This document shows, piece after piece, positions 7,124 through 13,258 of a DNA stretch of 13,913 nt. This DNA comes from Planctomycetota bacterium (GTDB taxonomy: Bacteria; Planctomycetota; Planctomycetia; Pirellulales; Lacipirellulaceae), in assembly GCA_022614705.1 (NCBI GenBank), contig JAKEIB010000233.1:1-13913 (forward strand), read 5' to 3'. The notes beneath the pieces are model-generated. The model worked only from the letters and a program-made list of their open reading frames with translations, ran no database searches and was not told the DNA's origin. Numbering within the stretch: the first letter of the stretch is position 1; each line of letters opens with the position of its first letter. Position numbers and translations under genes: made by a program.

Positions 7124-7606
7124 ATGTCCTCATCCGCTCTGTTAGAACGCGGTTCGTCCGCCGTCGCGCCGTTTTCGGGCGCGATTCCCGGCTACCAGGC
7201 TGGGTCGGTACCGGCCGGCTCGCCGGCGACGGCCAACTGGTGCGTACTGCCGCGCTGCAGCGTTGAATTCGAAAAGACGTCCAACGGCTGCAAGATTCAC
7301 TGCCGTTGCGACGACGAAGTCGCCCGCGGCACGTTGCAAAACCTCTGCCGCATGCTGGCCGACGGCCTGTGCAGTTGCTGCTGCACCTGGAACGGCATCC
7401 AATGCTGCCAGTGCAACCTCACGCAAGGCAATTGCAAGTGCGAGTACACCAAGGACGGCTGCTGCATCAGCTGCTCCTCGGGCGACAAGGCCTGCGCGGC
7501 CATGATCCAGAAGTGCTGCGAATGCCTCCAGCAATGCTGCGAAAGCGGCTGCGCGTGCTATATTTGCTTCAACAACACGCCAGTCTGCTGCGGCACAAGT
7601 GCGTGA
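7124..7606 (+). CDS. Cysteine-rich small protein, function unknown
   Basis: The 160-residue protein contains 29 cysteines, nearly all after residue 40, in clusters such as CSCCC, CCQC, CKC, CC-x2-C, CCEC and CACYIC. The first 38 residues are Ser/Ala/Gly/Pro-rich and lack a hydrophobic signal core, so the protein is probably cytoplasmic; the many thiols would suit metal binding (Zn, Cu or Fe). The cysteine region alternates with polar sequence (VARGTLQNLCRMLADGLC, CEYTKDGCCISCSSGDKAC) and is not low-complexity. I recognise no characterised family and infer metal storage or buffering only from composition. It is monocistronic: its own Shine-Dalgarno sequence precedes it and a strong terminator follows 38 bp after the stop. 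Neighbours give no further hint. Confidence 0.75.
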   Translation: MSSSALLERGSSAVAPFSGAIPGYQAGSVPAGSPATANWCVLPRCSVEFEKTSNGCKIHCRCDDEVARGTLQNLCRMLADGLCSCCCTWNGIQCCQCNLTQGNCKCEYTKDGCCISCSSGDKACAAMIQKCCECLQQCCESGCACYICFNNTPVCCGTSA

Positions 7607-7643
7607 TTGATTGAGTCGAAGCGGAAAATCGAAACAGTCGAAG

Positions 7644-7682
7644 CGAGTTTCCGGCATTCAATGTCGGAGACTCGTTTGTTTT
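7644..7682 (+). terminator. Rho-independent terminator of the cysteine-rich gene
   Basis: A 13-bp stem (7644-7656 with 7662-7674, two G-U pairs) closes a 5-nt loop (TTCAA) and is followed directly by TTTGTTTT. It starts 37 bp after the stop codon. This is the clearest intrinsic terminator in the window and isolates the gene from the sigma factor downstream. Confidence 0.85.
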
Positions 7683-7696
7683 AAGAGCTTGTAACA

Positions 7697-7792
7697 AAAC
7701 CTCTCCCCTGGGGAGAGGGCAGGGTGAGGGTGCCTTGCTGTCCGCGATTTCCCCTCACCCCGGCCCTCTCCCGGAGAGAGAGGGAGGGTTTT
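7697..7792. repeat. Palindromic element, CCTCTCCC/GGGGTGAGGG family, intergenic copy 1
   Basis: The left half has AAACCTCTCCCCTGGGGAGA and then GGGTGAGGG. After a 22-bp spacer the right half mirrors it with CCCCTCACCCCGGCCCTCTC and ends GGGAGGGTTTT. Each half also forms its own small hairpin. The same family recurs at 8463-8553 and, as a half unit, inside the kinase gene at 9677-9712. The intergenic copies lie either side of the sigma factor gene. Confidence 0.8.
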
Positions 7793-7852
7793 GATACAGC
7801 TTCTAAGTACGCTGGAAAACGGCCAAGACAATTCATCGCCTTCCGGACCTGC

Positions 7853-7858
7853 TATGAT
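7853..7858 (+). promoter_or_regulatory. Possible -10 element upstream of the sigma factor
   Basis: TATGAT sits 31 bp before the ATG at 7890, a plausible distance for a short leader. There is no good TTGACA-like partner 16-18 bp upstream, so the site might be read by an alternative sigma factor or be fortuitous. Confidence 0.25.
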
Positions 7859-7889
7859 AGTGTGCCGGCAATTCTTACTGGCCACTTTC

Positions 7890-8450
7890 ATGACCGACGT
7901 CACGCAGATCTTGTCTCAGATCGAGTCAGGCGATCCGGCTGCCGCCGATCAGTTGTTGCCGCTGGTCTATGACGAACTGCGCAAGCTCGCCGCTGCGCGG
8001 CTCGCGCACGAGAAGCCGGGACAGACCCTGCAGGCCACGGCCATGGTGCACGAGGCGTATCTCCGCCTGGTGGATGGCGACAAAGCACAGCACTGGAACA
8101 GCCGCGGGCATTTCTTCGCTGCCGCTGCTGAGGCGATGAGGCGGATCCTGGTTGAAAACGCTCGGCGGAAACAATCTCAAAAAGCCGGGGGTCGGCACAA
8201 GAAACTTTCCCTACACGAGGCCGACCTCGCCACTCTCGACGATTCCGAAAAGTTACTGGCGATCGACGACGCACTCGACCGGCTCGCCGCCGAAACGCCC
8301 GAGGCCGCTGAACTAGTGAAACTCCGCGTTTTTGCCGGGCTAACCGTCAACGAGGCGGCCAATGCGCTCGGTGTATCGCGCACTACCGCCTTCCGCCATT
8401 GGACTTACGCTCGCGCTTGGCTTCGCGCCGAGTTTGCTGCCGACGGCTAA
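7890..8450 (+). CDS. ECF sigma factor of the planctomycete Sig-70_X6 (TIGR02999-like) type
   Basis: The 187-residue protein starts MTDVTQILSQIESGDPAAAD and continues with LVYDELRKLAAARLAHEKPG, then ATAMVHEAYLRLVDG (region 2) and FFAAAAEAMRRILVENARRK. This is the signature layout of the TIGR02999 ECF subfamily. Region 4 near the C-terminus has the helix-turn-helix LTVNEAANALGVSRTTAFRHW followed by ARAWLRAEF. ATG 7890 is chosen because the family begins at this point; an in-frame ATG at 7791 would start inside the upstream palindrome. The kinase gene follows in the same direction after 195 bp, most of it palindromic repeat. Sigma factors of this type commonly neighbour a Ser/Thr kinase instead of an anti-sigma factor, so phosphorylation is the likely control. 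Confidence 0.9.
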   Translation: MTDVTQILSQIESGDPAAADQLLPLVYDELRKLAAARLAHEKPGQTLQATAMVHEAYLRLVDGDKAQHWNSRGHFFAAAAEAMRRILVENARRKQSQKAGGRHKKLSLHEADLATLDDSEKLLAIDDALDRLAAETPEAAELVKLRVFAGLTVNEAANALGVSRTTAFRHWTYARAWLRAEFAADG

Positions 8451-8462
8451 CGACCTGCATCA

Positions 8463-8553
8463 AAACCCTCTCCTTTTGGGAGAGGGCAGGGTGAGGGTGT
8501 CATTACTTATCCGCAACGCCCCTCACCCCGGCCCGCTCCCAAAGGGAGAGGGA
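8463..8553. repeat. Palindromic element, CCTCTCCC/GGGGTGAGGG family, intergenic copy 2
   Basis: The left half has AAACCCTCTCCTTTTGGGAG followed by GGGTGAGGG. The right half has CCCCTCACCCCGGCCCGCTC ending in GGGAGAGGGAG. Its organisation matches the copy at 7697-7792, but the spacer and loop differ (TTTT/AAAG against CCTG/CCGG), with compensatory changes that keep the hairpins. It fills nearly half of the gap between the sigma factor and kinase genes and would lie in their shared transcript. Confidence 0.8.
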
Positions 8554-8645
8554 GATAATGGGCGGCTTTTTTCGGATATCTTTGGGACTGTTTAGTCCCA
8601 GTTTTCGCACTGCTCAGTGAGGCCCATCAAGTGATGGGGCCAGCC

Positions 8646-11540
8646 ATGACTATCGATACGGAAAAAGCCAGGTCAATTTTCATCTCCGCGGTCGAGAACT
8701 ACGCGCCCGACCAATGGGACCAGTTCCTGGACGATGCGTGCCGCGATAACGTTGCATTGAGACAGCGTGTGGAGCTCCTTCTGCGGGCTCACCAGGGCGA
8801 GGATAGCTTCCTGGATCGAGTCGATGTTAATGAAGCCGCCCCCACCATCGAAGGGCCGATCACCGAACGCCCCGGCACCGTCATTGGCCCCTACAAGCTG
8901 CTGCAGCACATCGGCGAAGGCGGCATGGGCGTGGTGTTCATGGCCGAGCAAACCGAGCCGATTCAGCGCACGGTCGCCCTGAAAATCATCAAGCCCGGCA
9001 TGGACACCCGACAGGTGATCGCCCGGTTCGAAGCCGAGCGGCAAGCCCTCGCCCTGATGGACCATCCGAACATCGCCAAAGTTCTGGATGCGGGCGTCGT
9101 AGGTCAGGCTTTCCAGCCTGACATGAACGTACCCCCGCGTACAAGTCAGGCTGGAAAGCCTGACCTACCCACCGGCCGGCCGTACTTTGTGATGGAGCTG
9201 GTCAAGGGCGTGCCGATCACAAAGTACTGTGACGAAAAGCACTTGCCGCTCCGCGCCCGACTGGAGCTGTTTGTGCAGGTCTGCCAGGCCGTACAGCACG
9301 CCCACCAGAAAGGCATCATTCATCGCGACATGAAGCCCAACAACGTGCTCGTGGCTGAGTACGACAATCACGCCATACCGAAGGTGATTGACTTCGGCGT
9401 GGCCAAGGCCACGGCGCAAAGGCTCACCGAACGCACGATGTTCACGGAGTTCGGCCAGGTGCTCGGGACGATGGAGTACATGAGTCCCGAGCAATCGAAG
9501 TTCAACCAGCTCGACATCGACACCCGCAGCGACATCTATTCGCTGGGCGTGCTGCTCTACGAGCTCTTGGCCGGGTCGACGCCCTTTGAGGGAAAACGGC
9601 TGCACGAGGCCGCGTTCGACGAAATGCTGCGAATCATTCGCGAGGAAGAACCGCCCAAACCCAGCACCCGCCTCAGCTCCCTCTCCCTTGGGGAGAGGGC
9701 CGGGGTGAGGGAGTCCCTGGCCTCGATCGCCGCCAATCGGCACACCGAACCGGCTCGATTGAGCAAAGATGTGCAGGGCGAATTGGACTGGATCGTGATG
9801 AAAGCCCTCGAAAAGGACCGCAACCGCCGCTACGAGACGGCTAGCGGCTTCGCCGCCGACATCGAGCGCCACCTGCGCGACGAACCGGTAGAGGCCGGTC
9901 CACCATCGACAATGTATCGCTTCCGGAAGTTTGCTCGGCGAAACAAAGTGGCGCTGGCGACGGCGATCACGGTGGGTTTGGCGGTACTTGTCGCAGTAGG
10001 CGCCATCGGCTGGGCAGTCCGCGATCGGGCCGCTCGCGAGGAGCAGTTCGCACAGGAGCGAACAGCGCGGCAGTCGAGAGTATCGGGGCAGCTTGAACTG
10101 ATCCTGGACGAGGTGGCGCGGCTCGAACAGGCGGAAAAGTGGTCTGACGCACTGGTATCGACCCGGCGGGCAGAGCCGGCGCTCGCCGCGGGCGAAGCGC
10201 CGCCGGACATCCAGGAGCGCGCCCGCCAAGCACTAGCCGAATTGAAACTTGTCCAGCAGCTCGAGGATATCCGTGCCCGGACTGGAACAGTTTGGGTGAC
10301 TGGTGGCGCACTCCGCTTAGCCGCGCAAGCGGACCAGGAATACGCGATTACGCTCCGACAAGCCGGGATCGACGTCGACGTGCTGCCGGTGAGTGAGGCC
10401 GTTCATCGAATCACCGCGCGCCGGGCAATCGCGGCAGCACTGTTGCCGGCGCTCGATGACTGGCTCGCCGTTCGAAGCATGGACAAGAATGTCGAAGTTC
10501 GAAGCATGGACAAGGATGAAGCCTCGATTCGCCGGCTGATCGATGTGCTCCACGCCGCAGATCCCGATCCGTGGCGGCAGCGGGTGCGGGAGGCCATGGC
10601 CCGCAAGGATCAGTTGGCTTTGGCCAATCTCGTGACGTCTGCGGACCTGGACCGGCAGCCGGCGGCCACCTTGACGTTGTTATACTCGGCGCTTTGGGCG
10701 AGCGGAAAGCTCCGCGAGCAGGAACTGATTCTGCGGAGGGCTCAGTGGAAATACCCGGCCGACTACTGGATCAACCATCGCTTGGGTGTGGACCTCATCT
10801 GGCGGGAGTCGCGCAAGGACGCCCGGGACGGGATCGGGTTCGTGCGGGCGGCCGTCGCTCTTCGACCCCAGAGTTCCCATTCCGTCATGAACCTGGGCAA
10901 CGGTTACAAACATCTGGGGCAACACGACCAAGCCATTGCCTGCTACCGGAAGGCGATTGAGCTTAATCCGGGCTACGGGGGTTACTACACCAATCTTGGC
11001 ATCGTGCTCGGTGAGAAAGGCCTTTACGAAGAGGCAATTGCTGCGTTTGAGGAAGCCATCCGACTCAAACCCGATAGTGCCGAGGCGTATACCGGATTGT
11101 CGATGATCCACAGCAACCGTCCGGACGCCGACCACCGCAACACTCGCCGGGCGAGGGAGTTAGCGGACAAAGTCGTCGAGCTTGAGCCGCACTTCAGCAA
11201 TCATTGGACCGCACTCGGCATCGCGCGATACCGGGAGGGTCAATGGCAAGAAGCCGGTGCCGCTTTGGAGAAGTCCCTGCAACTCGGATCGGGTGAGTTC
11301 GGCGGAGCGTTTAGTTGGCCGGACGCCATCGATTGGTTTTTCCTCGCGATGTCTAACTGGCAACTGGGGCAAAAGGACCAAGCCCGCCAGTGCTACGACC
11401 GGGCAGTGCAAGAGATGGAGAAAGGACAGACGTGGCAGGATGATGTCGAGCAACTCCACCGCTTCCGGACGGAGGCGGAGGAATTGCTGAAGATCACTGG
11501 CGAGAAGCCGACAACGGAACCGCCAGTCGAAGTAAAGTGA
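8646..11540 (+). CDS. Membrane-anchored Ser/Thr protein kinase with C-terminal TPRs
   Basis: The 964-residue protein begins with a helical domain (about 1-57). The kinase domain covers about 80-405: glycine loop GEGGMGVV, VALK lysine K113, catalytic HRD with D228 (HRDMKPNN), DFG at 249-251 and SPEQ as the APE equivalent. All key residues are present, so it should be active. A basic stretch and one membrane segment (about 436-458) follow, then a coiled-coil-like region and at least four TPRs from about 743 (LGQHDQAIACYRKAIELNPG, GLYEEAIAAFEEAIRLKPDS). The layout puts the kinase in the cytoplasm and the TPRs outside, as a sensor. Two palindromic repeats are translated within the catalytic domain (9099-9168 and 9677-9712), and a 27-nt tandem duplication lies at 10470-10514. 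ATG 8646 fits the family start; GTG 8631 and ATG 8634 are alternatives. It probably acts with the upstream sigma factor. Confidence 0.92.
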   Translation: MTIDTEKARSIFISAVENYAPDQWDQFLDDACRDNVALRQRVELLLRAHQGEDSFLDRVDVNEAAPTIEGPITERPGTVIGPYKLLQHIGEGGMGVVFMAEQTEPIQRTVALKIIKPGMDTRQVIARFEAERQALALMDHPNIAKVLDAGVVGQAFQPDMNVPPRTSQAGKPDLPTGRPYFVMELVKGVPITKYCDEKHLPLRARLELFVQVCQAVQHAHQKGIIHRDMKPNNVLVAEYDNHAIPKVIDFGVAKATAQRLTERTMFTEFGQVLGTMEYMSPEQSKFNQLDIDTRSDIYSLGVLLYELLAGSTPFEGKRLHEAAFDEMLRIIREEEPPKPSTRLSSLSLGERAGVRESLASIAANRHTEPARLSKDVQGELDWIVMKALEKDRNRRYETASGFAADIERHLRDEPVEAGPPSTMYRFRKFARRNKVALATAITVGLAVLVAVGAIGWAVRDRAAREEQFAQERTARQSRVSGQLELILDEVARLEQAEKWSDALVSTRRAEPALAAGEAPPDIQERARQALAELKLVQQLEDIRARTGTVWVTGGALRLAAQADQEYAITLRQAGIDVDVLPVSEAVHRITARRAIAAALLPALDDWLAVRSMDKNVEVRSMDKDEASIRRLIDVLHAADPDPWRQRVREAMARKDQLALANLVTSADLDRQPAATLTLLYSALWASGKLREQELILRRAQWKYPADYWINHRLGVDLIWRESRKDARDGIGFVRAAVALRPQSSHSVMNLGNGYKHLGQHDQAIACYRKAIELNPGYGGYYTNLGIVLGEKGLYEEAIAAFEEAIRLKPDSAEAYTGLSMIHSNRPDADHRNTRRARELADKVVELEPHFSNHWTALGIARYREGQWQEAGAALEKSLQLGSGEFGGAFSWPDAIDWFFLAMSNWQLGQKDQARQCYDRAVQEMEKGQTWQDDVEQLHRFRTEAEELLKITGEKPTTEPPVEVK
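9099..9168. repeat. Perfect 24-bp inverted repeat inside the kinase catalytic domain
   Basis: Arms at 9099-9122 and 9145-9168 are exact reverse complements (GTAGGTCAGGCTTTCC... and ...GGAAAGCCTGACCTAC) around a 22-bp spacer. The element is read in frame as VGQAFQPDMNVPPR followed by TSQAGKPDLP. It falls between LDAG and TGRPYFVMELVKG, which are nearly adjacent in typical kinases of this type, at the loop before the hinge strand. It therefore appears to be a tolerated insertion of about 24 codons. Confidence 0.85.
9677..9712. repeat. Half unit of the CCTCTCCC/GGGGTGAGGG repeat inside the kinase gene
   Basis: CCCTCTCCC (9679-9687) pairs with GGGAGAGGG (9691-9699) around TTG and is followed by CCGGGGTGAGGGA. 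This corresponds to the right-hand half of the intergenic copies at 7697-7792 and 8463-8553, read on the opposite strand. It is translated as SLSLGERAGVRES between PSTRLS and LASIAANRHTEPARLSK, in the variable segment of the kinase C-lobe. Confidence 0.8.
10470..10514 (+). repeat. In-frame tandem duplication, period 27 nt
   Basis: GTTCGAAGCATGGACAAG occurs at 10470-10487 and again at 10497-10514, encoding VRSMDKNVE followed by VRSMDKDEA. The period is nine codons, so the frame is kept. It lies in the extracytoplasmic linker between the membrane segment and the TPRs. Confidence 0.65.
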
Positions 11541-11557
11541 AGTGAAGTAACAAAAGC

Positions 11558-11597
11558 GGCCGGTGAGGCTTACCGCCAAGCAAGTCCCTCACCGGCC
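11558..11597 (+). terminator. Possible terminator hairpin after the kinase gene
   Basis: GGCCGGTGAGG (11558-11568) and CCTCACCGGCC (11587-11597) form a perfect 11-bp stem with an 18-nt loop, beginning 18 bp after the stop. There is no T-run, so it may stabilise the 3' end instead of terminating by itself. Confidence 0.45.
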
Positions 11598-11722
11598 CGG
11601 CATCTCTCGCGGCGCTCGGTTTGCGCGCCCACGGGCGATGACTTTTTGATTGTACCGCAGACCGCGACGGAAAGTTGCATGAAACGTCAAATGTTTGCCG
11701 CTAGCTTCGCGCTGGCTCGTTG

Positions 11723-11830
11723 TGCGTGGGTCTCCCGACCCCGCACGGATTTCGGACCGAAGGTCTCCTGTTCCTTGCCGGATGGGAGACCTCCGGTCGC
11801 AGCAGTGACTCGGTCAGGAGACCGGCCACA
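11723..11830. repeat. Nested inverted-repeat element with GGTCTCC/GGAGACC arms
   Basis: Inner arms at 11755-11768 (GACCGAAGGTCTCC) and 11785-11798 (GGAGACCTCCGGTC) pair with one mismatch. Looser outer arms lie at 11723-11740 (GGGTCTCCCGACC) and 11812-11830 (GGTCAGGAGACCGGCCACA). The element ends 19 bp before ATG 11849 and so lies in the leader or promoter region of the double-thioredoxin gene. Confidence 0.55.
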
Positions 11831-11848
11831 ACTACTGGGAGATCTTTG

Positions 11849-13030
11849 ATGATGACCATTGTGTTTGGAACGGTTTTACCGTGGCTGCTGATTGCCATCG
11901 GAACCTGGCTTGCGCACGAGCTCGTGCGCCAGAATGGCCGCATCCTGTTGCGGCTGGAGGCGATCGAGCAGCAAATCGGGCCTGGCGCGGCGCCTCGCGC
12001 CGGGGCGCAGCGGCGCGAGGCCGGCGGTCTGCCGCTCGGTGCGGTTGCACCGGACTTTGAGCTTCCGGATCTCACGGGGGTCCGCCGCAAACTTTCCGAG
12101 TTTCGTGAACAGAACGTGTTGCTCGTCTTCTTCAACCCGCAATGCGGGTTCTGCACGAGGATGGCTGCGGACTTGGCCGCCCTGCCAACTGAATCGGACG
12201 AACAGCGGGCCGTACCCATCGTGGTCACCACCGGCGATGCCGAGGAGAACCGAGCGCTTGTCGAGCGTTATGGCATTCGTTGCCTGGTGCTGTTACAGCA
12301 GCAAATGGAAGTCGCCGCGAAGTACGGCGCCCAGGGAACTCCGATGGGATATCGGATCGACGCCGCTGGTCGAATCGCCAGCGAGCTAGCCGTGGGCGCC
12401 GAGCCTTTGCTGCGACTGGCAACCACACCCGCGCGGCCCGAAAAAGGTGTCAGGAACCTTTTGCCCGGAGGGCCCGAAGGGGGCTTCGCCCAAAAGGTTC
12501 CTGACACCTTTTTCGGGCACGGCGCGAAAGGCGATCCCTCGCTGGCCCGCAGTCGCCTGAACCGTGGCGGGCTCAAGGCCGGAGTCCCGGCGCCAGATTT
12601 CCGGTTGCCGCGGATTGACGCGGGCGAGCTGTCGCTGACGGACTTCCGCGGCGGGCGCGTGCTGCTGGTGTTTTCCGATCCCGATTGTGGCCCCTGCGAT
12701 GAACTGGCGCCCCGGTTACAAGAGATTCACCTGCGGCGGCCGGACCTCCAGGTGCTGGTGGTGAGCCGGCGTGATCCTGAGGCGAATCGCGCCAAGGCGG
12801 CCCGGCTCGGGCTAACTTTTCCCATCGTGCTGCAGAGGCAGTGGGAAGTCTCGCTCAAGTACGCCATGTTCGCCACCCCGATCGGCTACCTGATCGACGA
12901 GCAGGGAATCCTCGCCAGCGACGTTGCCGTGGGAGTCGGCCCGATTCTGGCCCTGGCTGGCGAAGGCGTGCATGAATCGCTTGTCGACGAGTCATGGCCC
13001 CTCGCAGCGGAGCAAACCTTGGCGACCTGA
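11849..13030 (+). CDS. Membrane-anchored tandem thioredoxin-fold protein (TlpA/MauD/peroxiredoxin-like)
   Basis: The 393-residue protein has an N-terminal signal anchor (VFGTVLPWLLIAIGTWLAHE) and two thioredoxin-like domains facing outward. Domain 1 (about 58-195) has APDFELPDLTG, the active site CGFC at 99-102 and cis-proline GTP at P165. Domain 2 (about 245-390) has APDFRLPRI, CGPC at 280-283 and cis-proline ATP at P344. Both are complete, so both should be redox-active, oxidising, reducing or isomerising disulphides outside the membrane. The linker (about 197-223) is encoded by a perfect inverted repeat (12436-12518). ATG 11849 is preceded by GGGAG 7 nt upstream; upstream in-frame codons belong to a repeat. 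A gene for an exported protein with 26 cysteines follows 228 bp downstream, a plausible substrate. The two domains are similar enough to suggest internal duplication. The fold is sure; the reaction direction is not. Confidence 0.88.
   Translation: MMTIVFGTVLPWLLIAIGTWLAHELVRQNGRILLRLEAIEQQIGPGAAPRAGAQRREAGGLPLGAVAPDFELPDLTGVRRKLSEFREQNVLLVFFNPQCGFCTRMAADLAALPTESDEQRAVPIVVTTGDAEENRALVERYGIRCLVLLQQQMEVAAKYGAQGTPMGYRIDAAGRIASELAVGAEPLLRLATTPARPEKGVRNLLPGGPEGGFAQKVPDTFFGHGAKGDPSLARSRLNRGGLKAGVPAPDFRLPRIDAGELSLTDFRGGRVLLVFSDPDCGPCDELAPRLQEIHLRRPDLQVLVVSRRDPEANRAKAARLGLTFPIVLQRQWEVSLKYAMFATPIGYLIDEQGILASDVAVGVGPILALAGEGVHESLVDESWPLAAEQTLAT
12436..12518. repeat. Perfect 28-bp inverted repeat inside the double-thioredoxin gene
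   Basis: Arms at 12436-12463 and 12491-12518 are exact reverse complements, containing AAAAAGGTGTCAGGAACC and GGTTCCTGACACCTTTTT, around a 27-bp GC-rich spacer. It is translated as about 27 residues rich in Gly, Pro and Lys (EKGVRNLLPGGPEGG, then FAQKVPDTFFG) between the two redox domains, where extra length is easily tolerated. The mRNA would form a very stable hairpin in mid-gene. Confidence 0.88.
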
Positions 13031-13057
13031 ACTTGTTATCGACTCAAACGGAAAAGA

Positions 13058-13198
13058 AAGCCACAGAGGCCCCAGAGATCACCGAGAAAAATCGAGGGAA
13101 CGACGAGGCATAAGCAATGAAAAATGAAGGATGTTGTTTTCGTCTCATTCCTCATCGTCGATCGCGTTTCTCTGTGTCCTCGGTGTTCTCTGTGGCTT
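13058..13198. repeat. Long inverted repeat with AAGCCACAGAG ends
   Basis: AAGCCACAGAG (13058-13068) is mirrored by CTCTGTGGCTT (13188-13198). Pairing continues imperfectly inward (CACCGAGAAAA against TTTCTCTGTGTCCTCGG). The middle (about 13091-13165) is AT-richer and holds no gene. This type of palindrome is common between genes in such genomes. It fills most of the gap between the double-thioredoxin gene and the cysteine-rich secreted gene. Confidence 0.6.
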
Positions 13199-13228
13199 GC
13201 TTGTTTTCTGTATGAGTTATTGACCATC

Positions 13229-13258
13229 CACATTCCTTGAAGAAGAAAGGTATCGATC
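13229..13258 (+). repeat. 30-nt direct repeat, copy 1, carrying the ribosome binding site of the Stig1-like gene
   Basis: The sequence begins CACATTCCTTGAAGAAGAAA and ends GGTATCGATC just before ATG 13259; its AAAGG sits 8 nt upstream of the start. A second copy at 13786-13815 differs at two of 30 positions and lies just after the gene's stop codon. Confidence 0.75.

Larger units (their letters stand above)
11541..11848. other. Intergenic region between kinase and double-thioredoxin genes
   Basis: No gene is supported here. It holds a hairpin at 11558-11597 and a nested inverted-repeat element at about 11722-11832. The frame of the downstream gene stays open to a start at 11720, but that stretch is made of the repeat element and is probably not translated. 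Confidence 0.5.

Noticed and set aside
7142..7657. A long minus-strand frame opposite the cysteine-rich gene
   Set aside because: The Ala/Arg-rich translation mirrors the cysteine codons of the plus strand, where the ribosome binding site and terminator lie.
11720..11848. Upstream extension of the double-thioredoxin protein
   Set aside because: These codons are made of the nested inverted repeat; ATG 11849 has GGGAG at good distance and is followed directly by the membrane anchor.
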